Counted from the stretch's first letter, positions 8,501 through 18,405 are shown. The stretch: DNA of 64,000 nt from Blautia luti (GCF_013304735.1 NZ_JAAITI010000012.1:38777-102776); one strand, 5' to 3'. Program-made: numbers and translations. Notes: generated by a model from the sequence alone, not told the origin.

Positions 8501-10017
8501 ACATAAAAGAGGCAAAAGAAGAGATCAAACATACCTTACTGGCTTACAACCGGAAGGATGCAGCCGGGCGCTATACATTTCCCAAACTCCGGCAGCGTCC
8601 CATCCTGCTTATGGGGCCTCCCGGAATCGGGAAAACAGCGATCATGGAGCAGGTGGCAGAGGAATGTAATGTAGGTCTGGTAGCCTATACCATTACCCAT
8701 CATACAAGACAGAGCGCGGTAGGACTGCCAAGGATCGTGACCCGGTGCTACAACGGAAAAGAGGTCAGCATCACAGAGTATACCTTAAGCGAGATCATTG
8801 CTTCTGTGTATGATTGTATGGAACGTACCGGAAAGAAGGAGGGAATCCTGTTTATCGATGAGATCAACTGTGTCTCCGAGACACTTGCGCCTACCATGCT
8901 GCAGTTCCTTCAGAACAAGACCTTCGGAAGCCACAGTGTGCCGGAAGGATGGCTGATTGCGGCAGCAGGAAATCCTCCGGAATATAATAAATCGGTCCGG
9001 GAGTTTGATATTGTAACACTGGACCGTGTGCGGAGGATGGATATCGAGGCAGATCTTGAGGTGTGGATGGAGTATGCCTGGAAAAAGGAGATCCACGGAT
9101 CAATCCTGGCTTATCTCGGCATGAAAAAGGATCATTTTTATTCTGTGGAGAATACAGTGGACGGGAAATTCTTCGTGACAGCAAGAGGCTGGGAAGACCT
9201 GTCTGAGATCCTGAAGGCTTATGAGGAGCTGGGCGTGGAGATCACAGAGAATCTGGTCGGGGAGTATTTATGCAGAGAGGAGATCGCAAGAAGCTTTTTT
9301 GCCAGCTATCAGCTGTATCGGAAGTACGGAGAGGACTATGGCCTGGAACGTCTGCTTTCCGGAGAGATGCCGGAGGAGGAACAGCAGAAAAAGGTAAAAA
9401 TGGCGAAGGAAGCTTCCTTTGAGGAACGCTTCCTTGTGACAGGGCTTCTGCTTGACGGTCTGAACGGAGGTTTTCTGACCTATGAGAAGATGGATGGTGA
9501 GACAGGTGCTGTTTATCAGGAACTTCTGCATCTGAAAGCTTTTCTTCAGGATAAAAAGGACATGACAGCGCTGGATGAATTTACAGATATGAAGAAGAAA
9601 AGTCTGGCTGTCCGTCTGGAGGCGGAGCTTCTTACCGCAGATCAGCAGACTACGGAAGAGCTTGTGATCCGCACTCTGGAGGAATTCAGCCTTACTATCC
9701 GAAAGGAGCATATTACAGAAACAGAGGCTGGCTTTGAACGGATCCGGCAGCTGTTTACGGAAATGGCGGAGAAGAGAAAGGCCTGTGCGAAAAAGATCAG
9801 CGGGGAGCTGGAACAGGCATTTACATTTATGAAGGAATGCTTCGGGGACGGACAGGAAACGGTGCTTTTTGTCACCGGATTGACCAGGAACAGCCATGCG
9901 GCGGCCTTTATCCGGGAGTATGGCTGTGATCCTTATTTTGCCTGTAGTGAGAAGCTTCTTTACTGGAAGCAGGAGAAAAAGCTTCAGGAGGAATGTGCAT
10001 CGCTATTAGAAATATGA
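8497..10017 (+). CDS. MoxR-like AAA+ ATPase
   Basis: The 506-residue ATPase has Walker A GPPGIGKT at residues 40-47, Walker B ILFIDEIN at 117-124, and a sensor-1 segment IAAAGNPPEYN, all typical of MoxR/RavA-class AAA+ proteins. The C-terminal 250 residues are helical, charged and unassigned. The start ATG overlaps the stop of the VWA gene (ATGA at 8497-8500), so the two are translationally coupled and probably made in fixed proportion. MoxR proteins act as chaperone-like motors that hand force to a VWA partner. No target enzyme is encoded beside them: the next gene is purC. Confidence 0.88.
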   Translation: MNIKEAKEEIKHTLLAYNRKDAAGRYTFPKLRQRPILLMGPPGIGKTAIMEQVAEECNVGLVAYTITHHTRQSAVGLPRIVTRCYNGKEVSITEYTLSEIIASVYDCMERTGKKEGILFIDEINCVSETLAPTMLQFLQNKTFGSHSVPEGWLIAAAGNPPEYNKSVREFDIVTLDRVRRMDIEADLEVWMEYAWKKEIHGSILAYLGMKKDHFYSVENTVDGKFFVTARGWEDLSEILKAYEELGVEITENLVGEYLCREEIARSFFASYQLYRKYGEDYGLERLLSGEMPEEEQQKKVKMAKEASFEERFLVTGLLLDGLNGGFLTYEKMDGETGAVYQELLHLKAFLQDKKDMTALDEFTDMKKKSLAVRLEAELLTADQQTTEELVIRTLEEFSLTIRKEHITETEAGFERIRQLFTEMAEKRKACAKKISGELEQAFTFMKECFGDGQETVLFVTGLTRNSHAAAFIREYGCDPYFACSEKLLYWKQEKKLQEECASLLEI

Positions 10018-10141
10018 ATGATCCCTTAACGAATACTTATGACTGAAAGGGGCCTGACATCTTGACAGGAGGGCTTGTGAGGTGATACGGTAACGGTGTC
10101 GAAAACAAAAATCAAATAACCGAATGATGAGGTGTGAGAAC

Positions 10142-11014
10142 ATGCAGGAATTAAAACCAATCAAAGAAGGTAAAGTACGTGAGATCTATGACAATGGAGA
10201 CAGTCTGATCATGGTTGCAACAGACCGTATCAGCTGCTTTGACGTAATTCTGAATAACGAAGTTACAAAGAAAGGTGCTGTACTGACCCAGATGTCCAAA
10301 TTCTGGTTTGACATGACTGAGGACATTCTTCCGAACCACATGATCTCTGTAGATACCAAGGATATGCCGGAGTTTTTCCAGCAGGAGAAATTCGAAGGAA
10401 AATCCATGATGTGCCGTAAACTGAACATGCTGCCGATCGAGTGTATCGTACGTGGATACATCACAGGAAGCGGCTGGGCAAGCTACAAGGAGAACGGCAC
10501 TGTATGCGGCATCAAGCTTCCAGAGGGACTGAAGGAATCCGACAAGCTGCCTGAGCCGATCTACACACCATCTACCAAGGCTGAGATCGGTGATCACGAT
10601 GAGAATATTTCCTTTGAGCAGAGTATCGATCATCTTGAGAAATACTTCCCGGGAAAAGGACGCGAGTATGCAGAAAAGCTTCGTGACAACACCATTGCTC
10701 TTTACAAAAAATGTGCAGAGTATGCACTCAGCAAGGGAATCATCATTGCAGATACAAAATTTGAGTTTGGTCTTGATGAGGACGGAAACATGGTCATCGG
10801 TGATGAGATGCTGACACCGGACAGCTCCCGTTTCTGGCCGGCAGAAGGCTATGAACCAGGACATGGTCAGCCATCCTTTGACAAACAGTTTGCACGTGAC
10901 TGGCTGAAAGCCAATCCGGACAACGACTGGACACTTCCGCAGGAGATCGTTGACAAGACTATTGAGAAATATCTCCAGGCATACAAAATGCTTACAGGAA
11001 AAGAACTGGCCTGA
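10142..11014 (+). CDS. purC: phosphoribosylaminoimidazole-succinocarboxamide synthase
   Basis: SAICAR synthetase joins aspartate to CAIR with ATP in the purine pathway. The N-terminus [14 protein letters not shown] is the family's nucleotide-binding loop. [15 protein letters not shown] and [12 protein letters not shown] are the PurC signatures. At 290 residues it is longer than E. coli PurC (237) and belongs to the longer type found in many clostridia and yeasts. ATG 10142 follows GAGGTGTGA; two earlier ATGs (10124, 10127) have poorer sites. No other pur gene is adjacent. The 124-nt gap upstream has a short CCTG/CAGG hairpin but no riboswitch I can recognise. Confidence 0.95.
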   Translation: MQELKPIKEGKVREIYDNGDSLIMVATDRISCFDVILNNEVTKKGAVLTQMSKFWFDMTEDILPNHMISVDTKDMPEFFQQEKFEGKSMMCRKLNMLPIECIVRGYITGSGWASYKENGTVCGIKLPEGLKESDKLPEPIYTPSTKAEIGDHDENISFEQSIDHLEKYFPGKGREYAEKLRDNTIALYKKCAEYALSKGIIIADTKFEFGLDEDGNMVIGDEMLTPDSSRFWPAEGYEPGHGQPSFDKQFARDWLKANPDNDWTLPQEIVDKTIEKYLQAYKMLTGKELA

Positions 11015-11053
11015 AAAATAACAGCAGCTCTGAAATAGAATATATCTTACAAG

Positions 11054-11090
11054 CCGCTTCGGATGCCCATTCCGAGGCGGTTTTCTTTCT
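11054..11090 (+). terminator. terminator after purC
   Basis: CCGCTTCGGA (11054-11063) pairs imperfectly with TCCGAGGCGG (11071-11080), followed by TTTTCTTTCT. Confidence 0.85.
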
Positions 11091-11118
11091 ATATAAAATT
11101 ATGATAAAAACAAAACGG

Positions 11119-11147
11119 TTGCAAGAAAACAGAGGGGTATTTATAAT
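11119..11147 (+). promoter_or_regulatory. promoter of the sortase gene
   Basis: -35 TTGCAA (11119-11124), 17-bp spacer, -10 TATAAT (11142-11147), 45 bp before the sortase start. Confidence 0.75.
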
Positions 11148-11192
11148 AAATACAGAAACCAGGCAATCCTGACAGATCAAAGGAGAGTGATT

Positions 11193-12014
11193 ATGAGCAG
11201 GAAAGACAAGGAAAAGAAGAAGAAAAAAACAACAGGAGATTATATTCTCACTTTTGTACTGATCGTGGCAATCTGCGTATTCTGCTATGCAGCTTTTAAC
11301 CTGTATCATATTTATACAGAATATAAAAAAGGCACAGATGAGTATAACAGTATCTCGGAAATGGCAGTAACAGAGCGTGATCCGGATGATACCGAAGATC
11401 TGGGACAGCCGGAGAACCAGCCGACAGCTCCCATAAGCATTGATTTTGCATCGCTTAAGAGTATTAATGATGATGTAATTGGCTGGATTTACATGGAAGC
11501 ACTGCCGCAGATCAGTTATCCGGTGGTACAGGGAGAAGATAACAATACGTATCTGCATCAGACATATGAGAAAAATTATAATTTTGCAGGAACCATCTTT
11601 ATTGATTATGAAAATAAAAGAGATTTCAGTGACTGCAATACGCTGGTGTATGGCCATAATATGAAAAATGGTTCCATGTTTGGAATGCTGAAGAAATACA
11701 GAGCTGATGAGACGCTTTACAATACCAGTAAATATTTCTGGATTCTCACTCCGGAGAAGAATTACCGATATGAGATTATTGCGGCATATACCACTTCTGT
11801 AAACAGTGAGACGTATACGTTGTTTAAAGGGCCTGGCAGCGAATTTCTGGAGTATGAGAAAAAGATGTTTCAGAATTCCGAGATCCAAACAGATGCCAGT
11901 GCAGAAGATGCAGATGTGAAGGACAAAATTGTTACATTGTCCACCTGTACCGGAAACCAGGCAACCCGTTTTGTAGTACAGGGGAAACGGGTGAACGCAG
12001 TGGATCCGCAGTAG
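11193..12014 (+). CDS. srtB: class B sortase
   Basis: The 273-residue transpeptidase anchors surface proteins to peptidoglycan. It has a lysine-rich cytoplasmic start, one N-terminal membrane segment (residues about 15-35), an acidic linker, and the sortase barrel. The catalytic residues are visible: His155 (VYGHNM), Cys252 (TLSTCTGN) and Arg259 (TRFVVQGK). The extended helix and size fit class B. ATG 11193 follows AAAGGAGA; a GTG two codons earlier is less well placed. No sortase substrate with an LPxTG- or NPQTN-like tail is encoded nearby, so its substrates must be elsewhere. Confidence 0.92.
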   Translation: MSRKDKEKKKKKTTGDYILTFVLIVAICVFCYAAFNLYHIYTEYKKGTDEYNSISEMAVTERDPDDTEDLGQPENQPTAPISIDFASLKSINDDVIGWIYMEALPQISYPVVQGEDNNTYLHQTYEKNYNFAGTIFIDYENKRDFSDCNTLVYGHNMKNGSMFGMLKKYRADETLYNTSKYFWILTPEKNYRYEIIAAYTTSVNSETYTLFKGPGSEFLEYEKKMFQNSEIQTDASAEDADVKDKIVTLSTCTGNQATRFVVQGKRVNAVDPQ

Positions 12015-12055
12015 ATTTTTTTTGCACAACAAAAATAAACGGGAGGAAGAACGAT

Positions 12056-12778
12056 ATGGGAAATGAAATCGAAACATTACAGAAAATCATTGATGAGAGT
12101 GATAATATCGTGTTTTTTGGTGGAGCGGGAGTTTCCACAGAAAGCGGGATCCCGGATTTTCGAAGCCAGGACGGGCTGTATAACCAGAAATATGATTACC
12201 CGCCGGAGACGATCTTAAGCCATACGTTTTTTATGCACAGACCTGAAGAATTTTTTAAATTTTACAGAGATAAGATGCTTTGCGATACTGCAAAACCCAA
12301 TGCGGCACATCTGAAACTGGCAGAGATGGAGCAGGCAGGAAAGCTGAAAGCGGTGATCACTCAGAATATTGACAATCTTCATCAGATGGCAGGAAGCAAA
12401 AAAGTTCTGGAACTTCACGGAAGTGTTTACCGCAATCATTGTATGAAGTGTGGGAAATTCTATGATTTTAAGTATATGAAGGAGTCAGAAGGAGTTCCGA
12501 AATGTACCTGTGGTGGTATGATCAAACCGGATGTGGTTCTCTATGAGGAAGGTCTGGATGACTATACGATCCAGGAATCTGTAAGAGCAATTTCAGAGGC
12601 GGAGGTTCTGATCATCGGAGGAACATCCCTGGCTGTGTATCCGGCAGCAGGTCTGATCGATTATTTCAGGGGAAATCATCTGGTGGTGATCAACAAGGCG
12701 CCGACACCGAGAGACAAATATGCGGATCTTCTTATTAAAGAACCGATCGGAAAGGTGTTCTCTCAGATACGGATCTGA
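12056..12778 (+). CDS. cobB: NAD-dependent protein deacylase, Sir2 family
   Basis: This 240-residue sirtuin removes acyl groups from protein lysines using NAD. The NAD-binding motifs GGAGVSTESGIPDFRS and TQNIDNLHQMAG are complete. The catalytic His121 lies in LELHGS. Four zinc cysteines are in CMKCG and CTCGG. The start follows GGGAGGAAG. It lies in the same direction after sortase with 41 bp between, but no functional link is evident. Confidence 0.95.
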   Translation: MGNEIETLQKIIDESDNIVFFGGAGVSTESGIPDFRSQDGLYNQKYDYPPETILSHTFFMHRPEEFFKFYRDKMLCDTAKPNAAHLKLAEMEQAGKLKAVITQNIDNLHQMAGSKKVLELHGSVYRNHCMKCGKFYDFKYMKESEGVPKCTCGGMIKPDVVLYEEGLDDYTIQESVRAISEAEVLIIGGTSLAVYPAAGLIDYFRGNHLVVINKAPTPRDKYADLLIKEPIGKVFSQIRI

Positions 12779-12791
12779 TAAACTGCATAGC

Positions 12792-12838
12792 AGTTATCCG
12801 GTGCAGGGCTACGTAGTGAATGCGGATATTTTTATCCG
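12792..12838. repeat. dispersed intergenic repeat, copy 2
   Basis: Matches 3775-3821 at about 36 of 47 positions, same strand, with identical ATATTTTTATCCG at the end. It lies in the 103-bp gap between the sirtuin and DUF951 genes. Confidence 0.5.
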
Positions 12839-12881
12839 TTTGACTAAAATATCCGGAAAAAAGAAAAATGAGGAGTATCAA

Positions 12882-13076
12882 ATGGGATTAAATTATGAAG
12901 TAGGAGATATTGTCACACTGAAGAAGGCGCACCCCTGTGGCAGCAAAGAATGGGAGATCCTTCGTGTAGGAGCGGATTTTCGTCTGAAATGCATGGGCTG
13001 CGGACATCAGATCATGGTGGCACGCAAGCTTGTGGAGAAAAATACACGAGATTTGAAAAAATTCGAAAAAAATTAA
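12882..13076 (+). CDS. DUF951 family protein
   Basis: The 64-residue protein begins YEVGDIVTLKKAHPCGSKEWEILRVGADFRLKCMGCGH, quoted here only as its key residues: YEVGDIV, HPCGS, and a CMGCGH knuckle. This is the DUF951 signature, a short Firmicute family with a probable metal-binding site and no known function. ATG 12882 follows GAGGAG. In many Firmicutes DUF951 sits near the rpsF-ssb-rpsR cluster, as here (115 bp upstream of rpsF). Confidence 0.85.
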   Translation: MGLNYEVGDIVTLKKAHPCGSKEWEILRVGADFRLKCMGCGHQIMVARKLVEKNTRDLKKFEKN

Positions 13077-13084
13077 ATTTATGC

Positions 13085-13113
13085 TTTACATCACGGGAAA
13101 GATATGCTAGAAT
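13085..13113 (+). promoter_or_regulatory. promoter of rpsF-ssb-rpsR
   Basis: -35 TTTACA (13085-13090), 17-bp spacer, -10 TAGAAT (13108-13113). It gives a leader of about 70 nt before rpsF. Confidence 0.75.
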
Positions 13114-13141
13114 CAACAATCGTGATATATTTCATATCCTT

Positions 13142-13162
13142 GCTCTTTGACAGGCAAAGGGC
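13142..13162 (+). promoter_or_regulatory. hairpin in the rpsF leader, possible S6:S18 autoregulatory site
   Basis: GCTCTTTG (13142-13149) pairs with CAAAGGGC (13155-13162) around the loop ACAGG, 11 nt before the ribosome site. The rpsF leader of many bacteria binds the S6:S18 dimer. Whether this hairpin matches that consensus cannot be settled by eye. Confidence 0.35.
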
Positions 13163-13191
13163 CAAAAGACCATAAGGAGGTTAAGACAAGC

Positions 13192-13479
13192 ATGAACAAG
13201 TACGAGTTAGCATTAGTTGTGAGCGCTAAGCTTGAGGACGAAGCACGTGACGCTGTAGTTGAGAAAGCAAAAAGCTATATTACACGTTACAACGGCGTGA
13301 TCACAGAAGTTGAAGAATGGGGTAAGAAGAAATTAGCTTACGAGATTCAGAAAATGCATGAAGGCTTCTACTATTTTATTCAGTTTGAAGCAGATTCTCA
13401 GTGCCCAGCGGAGATCGAGAGACATGTCCGCATCATGGACAATGTATTAAGATACCTGGTTGTCAAGAAAGAGGCATAA
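13192..13479 (+). CDS. rpsF: 30S ribosomal protein S6
   Basis: The 95-residue S6 protein binds S18 on the platform of the 30S subunit. MNKYELALVVSAKL at the start and the internal EEWGKKKLAYEI segment are family hallmarks. ATG 13192 follows AAGGAGG. It leads the conserved rpsF-ssb-rpsR operon. Confidence 0.97.
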   Translation: MNKYELALVVSAKLEDEARDAVVEKAKSYITRYNGVITEVEEWGKKKLAYEIQKMHEGFYYFIQFEADSQCPAEIERHVRIMDNVLRYLVVKKEA

Positions 13480-13559
13480 TTTTTGCAGCGGATTTTCGAA
13501 AACACCATTAAGAACCTGTTCAGTTAAGTGAAATCTGAGATCATAAGAGAGGTAGAACG

Positions 13560-14018
13560 ATGAACAAAGTAATATTAATGGGACGCTTGACAAGAGATCC
13601 TGAGGTAAGATATTCCGCAGGAGAAAATGCCCTGGCAATCGCCAGATATACACTGGCAGTTGACCGCAGATTCCGTCGTGACGGAGAGGCAAGTGCAGAT
13701 TTTATCAACTGTGTTTCTTTCGGACGTACAGCAGAGTTTGCGGAAAAGTATTTCAGACAGGGACTGAAAATTGCAGTTACGGGACGTATCCAGACAGGAA
13801 GTTATACGAACCGTGAGGGACAGAAGGTTTATACGACAGAGGTTGTTGTTGAGGATCAGGAGTTTGCTGAGAGCAAAGCATCAAGCGACAGCTATGCAGC
13901 ATCTCATCCGAGAACAGAAGCAGCACCTGCACCGTCTATGCCGAGTCCGAGCGCAGCAAGCGCCGACGGCTTCATGAATATTCCAGATGGAATTGATGAG
14001 GAGCTGCCGTTCAACTAG
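13560..14018 (+). CDS. ssb: single-stranded DNA-binding protein
   Basis: The 152-residue protein has an N-terminal OB fold (MNKVILMGRLTRDPEVRYS, the family's start) and a flexible Pro/Ala/Ser-rich linker. The acidic tail ends DEELPFN, the DDxxPF-type tip that recruits replication and repair partners. It lies between rpsF and rpsR, the usual Firmicute arrangement, and is the main replication Ssb by context. Confidence 0.97.
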   Translation: MNKVILMGRLTRDPEVRYSAGENALAIARYTLAVDRRFRRDGEASADFINCVSFGRTAEFAEKYFRQGLKIAVTGRIQTGSYTNREGQKVYTTEVVVEDQEFAESKASSDSYAASHPRTEAAPAPSMPSPSAASADGFMNIPDGIDEELPFN

Positions 14019-14066
14019 AACATCTGATCAAGACAGATGAGACGAATAAGATAGGAGGAAACAATC

Positions 14067-14330
14067 ATGGCTTACAATAGAGGCGAGAGACCAGATTCTC
14101 CGATGAAGAGAAGAGGCGGACGCAGAAGAAAAAAAGTTTGTGTATTCTGCGGTAAAGAGAATAACGAGATCGATTACAAGGATGTAGCAAAGTTAAGAAA
14201 GTATGTTTCCGAGAGAGGTAAAATTCTCCCGAGAAGAATTACAGGTAACTGCGCGAAACATCAGAGAGCGCTGACAGTTGCTGTTAAGAGAGCACGTCAT
14301 ATGTCCCTGATGCCATACGTTCAGGACTAA
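14067..14330 (+). CDS. rpsR: 30S ribosomal protein S18
   Basis: The 87-residue basic protein partners S6 on the 30S platform. The segments [15 protein letters not shown] and [17 protein letters not shown] identify S18. The two N-terminal cysteines suggest the zinc-type (C+) form. AGGAGG precedes the start, and a long terminator follows. Confidence 0.97.
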   Translation: MAYNRGERPDSPMKRRGGRRRKKVCVFCGKENNEIDYKDVAKLRKYVSERGKILPRRITGNCAKHQRALTVAVKRARHMSLMPYVQD

Positions 14331-14343
14331 TTCCGATTATCCA

Positions 14344-14399
14344 CAGGGTCGTTGTCAGACAGATGAGCAGTCATCTGAATGACAGCGGCCCTGTTTTTT
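14344..14399 (+). terminator. terminator of rpsF-ssb-rpsR
   Basis: A long two-part stem: 14344-14357 pairs with 14380-14393, and an inner perfect 7-bp hairpin lies at 14360-14366 with 14371-14377. Six T follow. Confidence 0.9.
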
Positions 14400-14575
14400 G
14401 TTTTCGGTGATAATAAAAAATTATAAAAAAAAAGCTGTTGCTGGCTGCAGGAGGAGTAATGATGGTGGATCGTCAGATATAACAGATTTTATCATAACTA
14501 TGGAATTATAATAAGAAATCTGGTATAATAATAGATAACTTGTGGTTTTTATTACGTTGAGAACAGGAAAAAGCA

Positions 14576-16624
14576 ATGAACAACAAAGTCAAATTTAAAG
14601 GGCCTATGAAACACTTCATGCGCTGGCCACTGTATCTTTCGGTTCTGGTGGTGCTGCTGGATCTGCTGGTGTTTATTGTAAGTGTGAAGGCCGGAATTCT
14701 GGTGTCTGTAGGTACTGTTATTTATATTTTTATCGCAGTACAGCTTTTCCGATATCACAAACCGCTGATCATCAATGACATGATCGCATTTGCCAATCAA
14801 TATGATGTGGTGGAAAAGAGGATGCTGGAAGAACTGGCGCTTCCCTATGCCATTATGGACATGGAAGGCCGAATGATCTGGTCCAACCGTATTTTTTCGG
14901 AGATCACGGGTAGAGATCAGTTCTATAAAAAAAATATCAGCACAGTTTTTCCGGACATTACTCCGGACAAGCTCCCGGTGGCCGATGAGCTGGAAATTTC
15001 CGAGATGAGTACACATTTCGGGGACCGGATCTACCGGGTATCCATGCAGAGGGTGACTATGGGAGAAGTGGTGAGTCATGCAGATATTCTGGAGGATATG
15101 TCCCAGAATGTCAGTCTGATTGCCATGTATCTTTATGATGAGACAGAGCTTAAGGAATACATTCAGAAGAATGAAGACAATAAGCTTGTGGTGGCGCTGG
15201 CTTATCTGGATAATTATGAGGAAGCTCTTGAGAGCGTGGAGGATGTGCGGAGATCTCTTCTGATTGCATTGATCGACCGTAAGATCACGAAGTATTTTTC
15301 CAACTTTGACGGCCTTGTGAAAAAGCTTGAGAAAGATAAATATCTTCTGATCATGCGCCAGAGTTCGCTGGAAACTTTGAAGGAACAGAGATTCCATATT
15401 CTGGATGAGGTGAAGACTGTTAACATCGGAAATGAGATGGCAGTAACCTTAAGTATTGGAATAGGTCTGAATGCTTCCACTTATATTCAGAATTATGAGT
15501 ATGCCAGAATTGCCATTGAGATGGCACTGGGACGTGGCGGCGATCAGGTAGTAATCAAAAATGGCAATAATATCACCTACATTGGCGGCAAGGCTCAGCA
15601 GATGGAGAAGTCCACCCGTGTGAAGGCCCGTGTGAAAGCTCAGGCACTGAAGGAATTTATGAGCACCAAGGATCGTGTGGTCGTTATGGGCCATAAGATC
15701 ACCGATGTGGATGCGCTGGGAGCAGGAATTGGTATTTATCGCGCAGGTAAGACTCTTGGCAAGCCGGTGCATATTGTAATTAACGATCCGACAACATCCA
15801 TCCGTCCACTGATGAGTGGCTTTATGGAGAATCCGGATTATGAGCCGTCCATGTTTGTGGACAGCAACCAGGCCAAGGAACTGGTAGATAACAATACGGT
15901 AGTAATCGTGGTGGATACCAACAAACCAAGTTATACGGAGTGCCAGGATCTTCTCTATATGACAAAGACCATCGTGGTACTGGATCATCACCGCCGTGGC
16001 AGTGAGGTGATTCAGAATGCAGTTCTTTCCTATGTGGAGCCATATGCATCTTCAAGCTGCGAAATGATCGCGGAGATCCTGCAGTATTTTGCGGATGGAC
16101 TGAAGCTTCGCAGCATTGAGGCGGACTGTATTTATGCGGGTATTATGATAGATACCAACAACTTTACAACAAGGGCAGGTGTACGTACCTTTGAGGCTGC
16201 GGCATTCCTGCGAAGATGCGGGGCGGATGTGACACGTGTACGTAAGATGCTCCGTGACAATATTGATTCCTATAAGGCAAGAGCGGAGGCTGTCCGTACT
16301 GCTGAGATCTACCGGGATTATTTTGCCATTGCAAGATGCCCAAGTGAAGGTCTGGAAAGCCCTACTGTTGTAGGTGCACAGGCGGCCAATGAGCTTCTTA
16401 ACATTGCCGGAGTCAAGGCATCTTTTGTTCTTACCAGCTATAATAACGAGGTTTACATCAGTGCCAGAGCCATTGATGAAGTCAATGTCCAGGTTATGAT
16501 GGAACGGATGGGCGGCGGCGGACATCTGAATATTGCCGGCGCACAGGTGAAGGACACCATGGATGAGACCGAGAGAATGCTGAAAGAAATTATAGACCAG
16601 TTATATCAGGAAGGGGACAAATAG
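14576..16624 (+). CDS. gdpP: cyclic-di-AMP phosphodiesterase GdpP
   Basis: The 682-residue membrane enzyme cleaves c-di-AMP. It has two N-terminal membrane segments (about residues 15-55), a PAS domain, a degenerate GGDEF-like domain (residues about 170-310), and a C-terminal DHH/DHHA1 phosphodiesterase. Metal ligands are visible at His373, Asp377 and Asp379 (GHKITDVDA), Asp470-His471-His472 (VLDHHRRG), and the [12 protein letters not shown] motif of DHHA1. It is followed by rplI after 2 nt, the normal gdpP-rplI-dnaB order. Loss of this enzyme in other Firmicutes raises c-di-AMP and alters cell-wall and potassium control; trk genes are also in this window, but not adjacent. Confidence 0.96.
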   Translation: MNNKVKFKGPMKHFMRWPLYLSVLVVLLDLLVFIVSVKAGILVSVGTVIYIFIAVQLFRYHKPLIINDMIAFANQYDVVEKRMLEELALPYAIMDMEGRMIWSNRIFSEITGRDQFYKKNISTVFPDITPDKLPVADELEISEMSTHFGDRIYRVSMQRVTMGEVVSHADILEDMSQNVSLIAMYLYDETELKEYIQKNEDNKLVVALAYLDNYEEALESVEDVRRSLLIALIDRKITKYFSNFDGLVKKLEKDKYLLIMRQSSLETLKEQRFHILDEVKTVNIGNEMAVTLSIGIGLNASTYIQNYEYARIAIEMALGRGGDQVVIKNGNNITYIGGKAQQMEKSTRVKARVKAQALKEFMSTKDRVVVMGHKITDVDALGAGIGIYRAGKTLGKPVHIVINDPTTSIRPLMSGFMENPDYEPSMFVDSNQAKELVDNNTVVIVVDTNKPSYTECQDLLYMTKTIVVLDHHRRGSEVIQNAVLSYVEPYASSSCEMIAEILQYFADGLKLRSIEADCIYAGIMIDTNNFTTRAGVRTFEAAAFLRRCGADVTRVRKMLRDNIDSYKARAEAVRTAEIYRDYFAIARCPSEGLESPTVVGAQAANELLNIAGVKASFVLTSYNNEVYISARAIDEVNVQVMMERMGGGGHLNIAGAQVKDTMDETERMLKEIIDQLYQEGDK

Positions 16625-16626
16625 AA

Positions 16627-17073
16627 ATGAAAGTAATTCTTCTGGAAGATGTAAAATCCCTGGGAAAAAAGGGACAGATCGTAAATGTAAGTGACGGATA
16701 TGCAAGAAACATGATCCTGCCGAAAAAACTTGGTGTTGAGGCTACCTCCAAGAACCTCAATGATCTGAAACTCCGTAAGGCAAATGAGGAAAAGGTTGCA
16801 CAGGAGAACCTGGACGCTGCCAAGGCATTTGCAGAGGAGCTTTCCACAAAAGAGATCATCCTGACCCTGAAAGTGGGCGAGGGTGGAAGAACATTTGGTT
16901 CTGTATCCTCCAAGGAAATCTCAGAGGCAGCCAAGAAACAGCTGAATCTGGATATTGATAAGAAAAAACTTCAGCTGGAGAATCCGATCCGTAATCTGGG
17001 GGTTACCAACGTTCCGGTACGTCTCCATCCAAAGGTAACCGGAAGTCTCAAGGTCTGGGTAAAAGAGGCGTAA
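16627..17073 (+). CDS. rplI: 50S ribosomal protein L9
   Basis: The 148-residue protein starts [17 protein letters not shown], the L9 signature. Two globular domains are joined by a helix ([17 protein letters not shown]). It lies 2 nt after gdpP and 3 nt before dnaB, so all three genes are probably one transcript. Confidence 0.97.
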   Translation: MKVILLEDVKSLGKKGQIVNVSDGYARNMILPKKLGVEATSKNLNDLKLRKANEEKVAQENLDAAKAFAEELSTKEIILTLKVGEGGRTFGSVSSKEISEAAKKQLNLDIDKKKLQLENPIRNLGVTNVPVRLHPKVTGSLKVWVKEA

Positions 17074-17076
17074 TCA

Positions 17077-18405
17077 ATGGAAGAGGCACTGATCAAGAGG
17101 ATTCTTCCTCACAGTATTGAGGCAGAGCAGTCAGTGATCGGTTCCATGATTCTGGACCGTGATGCGATTCTTGTGGCTTCTGAGATTCTGACCAGTGATG
17201 ATTTCTATCAGAAACAGTATGGTATTATCTTTGATGCCATGGTAGAACTCTGTAATGAAGGACAGCCGGTAGATCTGATCACGTTGCAGAACCGTCTCAA
17301 GGAGAAAGAACTCCCGCCGGACATCAGCAGTATGGAATATGTCCGTGATCTGATTGCTGCAGTTCCTACCTCTGCCAATGTAAAATATTATGCCAATATT
17401 GTCAGTGAAAAGGCAGTTCTCCGCCGGCTGATCCGGACTACGGAAGAAGTCGCCAATGCCTGCTATCTGGAAAAAGACAGCACGGAGACCATTCTTGAGG
17501 AATCCGAAAAAAAGCTGTTCAACATCCTGCAGAGAACAAACGGCAGTGATTATGTACCGATCCAGCAGGTTGTATTAAATGCAGTCAGCAACATTGAGAA
17601 GGCTTCCAAGCTGAAAGGTTCGGTAACCGGAATTCCAACCGGATTTGTAGATCTGGATTATAAGACCTCCGGTATGCATGCGTCCGATCTTGTACTGATT
17701 GCGGCGCGACCTTCCATGGGAAAAACGGCATTTGTACTGAATATTGCTCAGTATATGGCGTTTCGTAAAGATGTGACCGTGGCGATCTTCAGTCTGGAGA
17801 TGTCCAAGGAGCAGCTGGTAAATCGTCTTCTTGCCATGGAATCTCATGTGGATTCCCAGAATCTTCGTACCGGAAATCTGAAAGATGAGGACTGGACGAA
17901 GCTGGTGGAAGGCGCGGATATTATCGGCGGTTCCAATCTTATCATTGACGATACACCTGGAATTTCCATTGCGGAACTTCGATCCAAATGCAGGAAATAT
18001 AAGCTGGAGCACAATCTTGGAATCATCATGATTGATTACCTGCAGCTGATGAGCGGAAGCGGAAAATCCGACTCCAGGCAGCAGGAGATTTCCGATATTT
18101 CAAGATCTCTGAAAGCATTGGCAAGAGAGATCGATGTGCCGGTGATTGCGTTATCCCAGCTGAGCCGAGCCGTAGAGCAGAGACCGGATCACAGGCCGAT
18201 GCTCTCCGACCTTCGAGAGTCCGGAGCCATTGAGCAGGATGCGGATGTGGTCATGTTCATTTATCGAGATGATTATTACCACAAAGATACCGAGAAGAAA
18301 GACATTGCGGAGATCATCATAGCCAAGCAAAGAAACGGCCCCATCGGAACCGTAGAACTGGTATGGCTGCCAAGATACACCCAGTTTGTAAATATGAAAA
18401 AGTAG
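17077..18405 (+). CDS. dnaB: replicative DNA helicase
   Basis: The 442-residue hexameric helicase has the N-terminal DnaB domain (HSIEAEQSVIGSMI) and a RecA-type motor with Walker A ARPSMGKTAF, Walker B IIMIDYLQLM, and the arginine-finger region. The length is typical. It is the last gene of gdpP-rplI-dnaB and ends in a strong terminator. Confidence 0.97.
   Translation: MEEALIKRILPHSIEAEQSVIGSMILDRDAILVASEILTSDDFYQKQYGIIFDAMVELCNEGQPVDLITLQNRLKEKELPPDISSMEYVRDLIAAVPTSANVKYYANIVSEKAVLRRLIRTTEEVANACYLEKDSTETILEESEKKLFNILQRTNGSDYVPIQQVVLNAVSNIEKASKLKGSVTGIPTGFVDLDYKTSGMHASDLVLIAARPSMGKTAFVLNIAQYMAFRKDVTVAIFSLEMSKEQLVNRLLAMESHVDSQNLRTGNLKDEDWTKLVEGADIIGGSNLIIDDTPGISIAELRSKCRKYKLEHNLGIIMIDYLQLMSGSGKSDSRQQEISDISRSLKALAREIDVPVIALSQLSRAVEQRPDHRPMLSDLRESGAIEQDADVVMFIYRDDYYHKDTEKKDIAEIIIAKQRNGPIGTVELVWLPRYTQFVNMKK

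Noticed and set aside
10018..10141. Purine or PRPP riboswitch before purC
   Set aside because: The short CCTG/CAGG hairpin does not match the aptamer cores I know, and there is no terminator.
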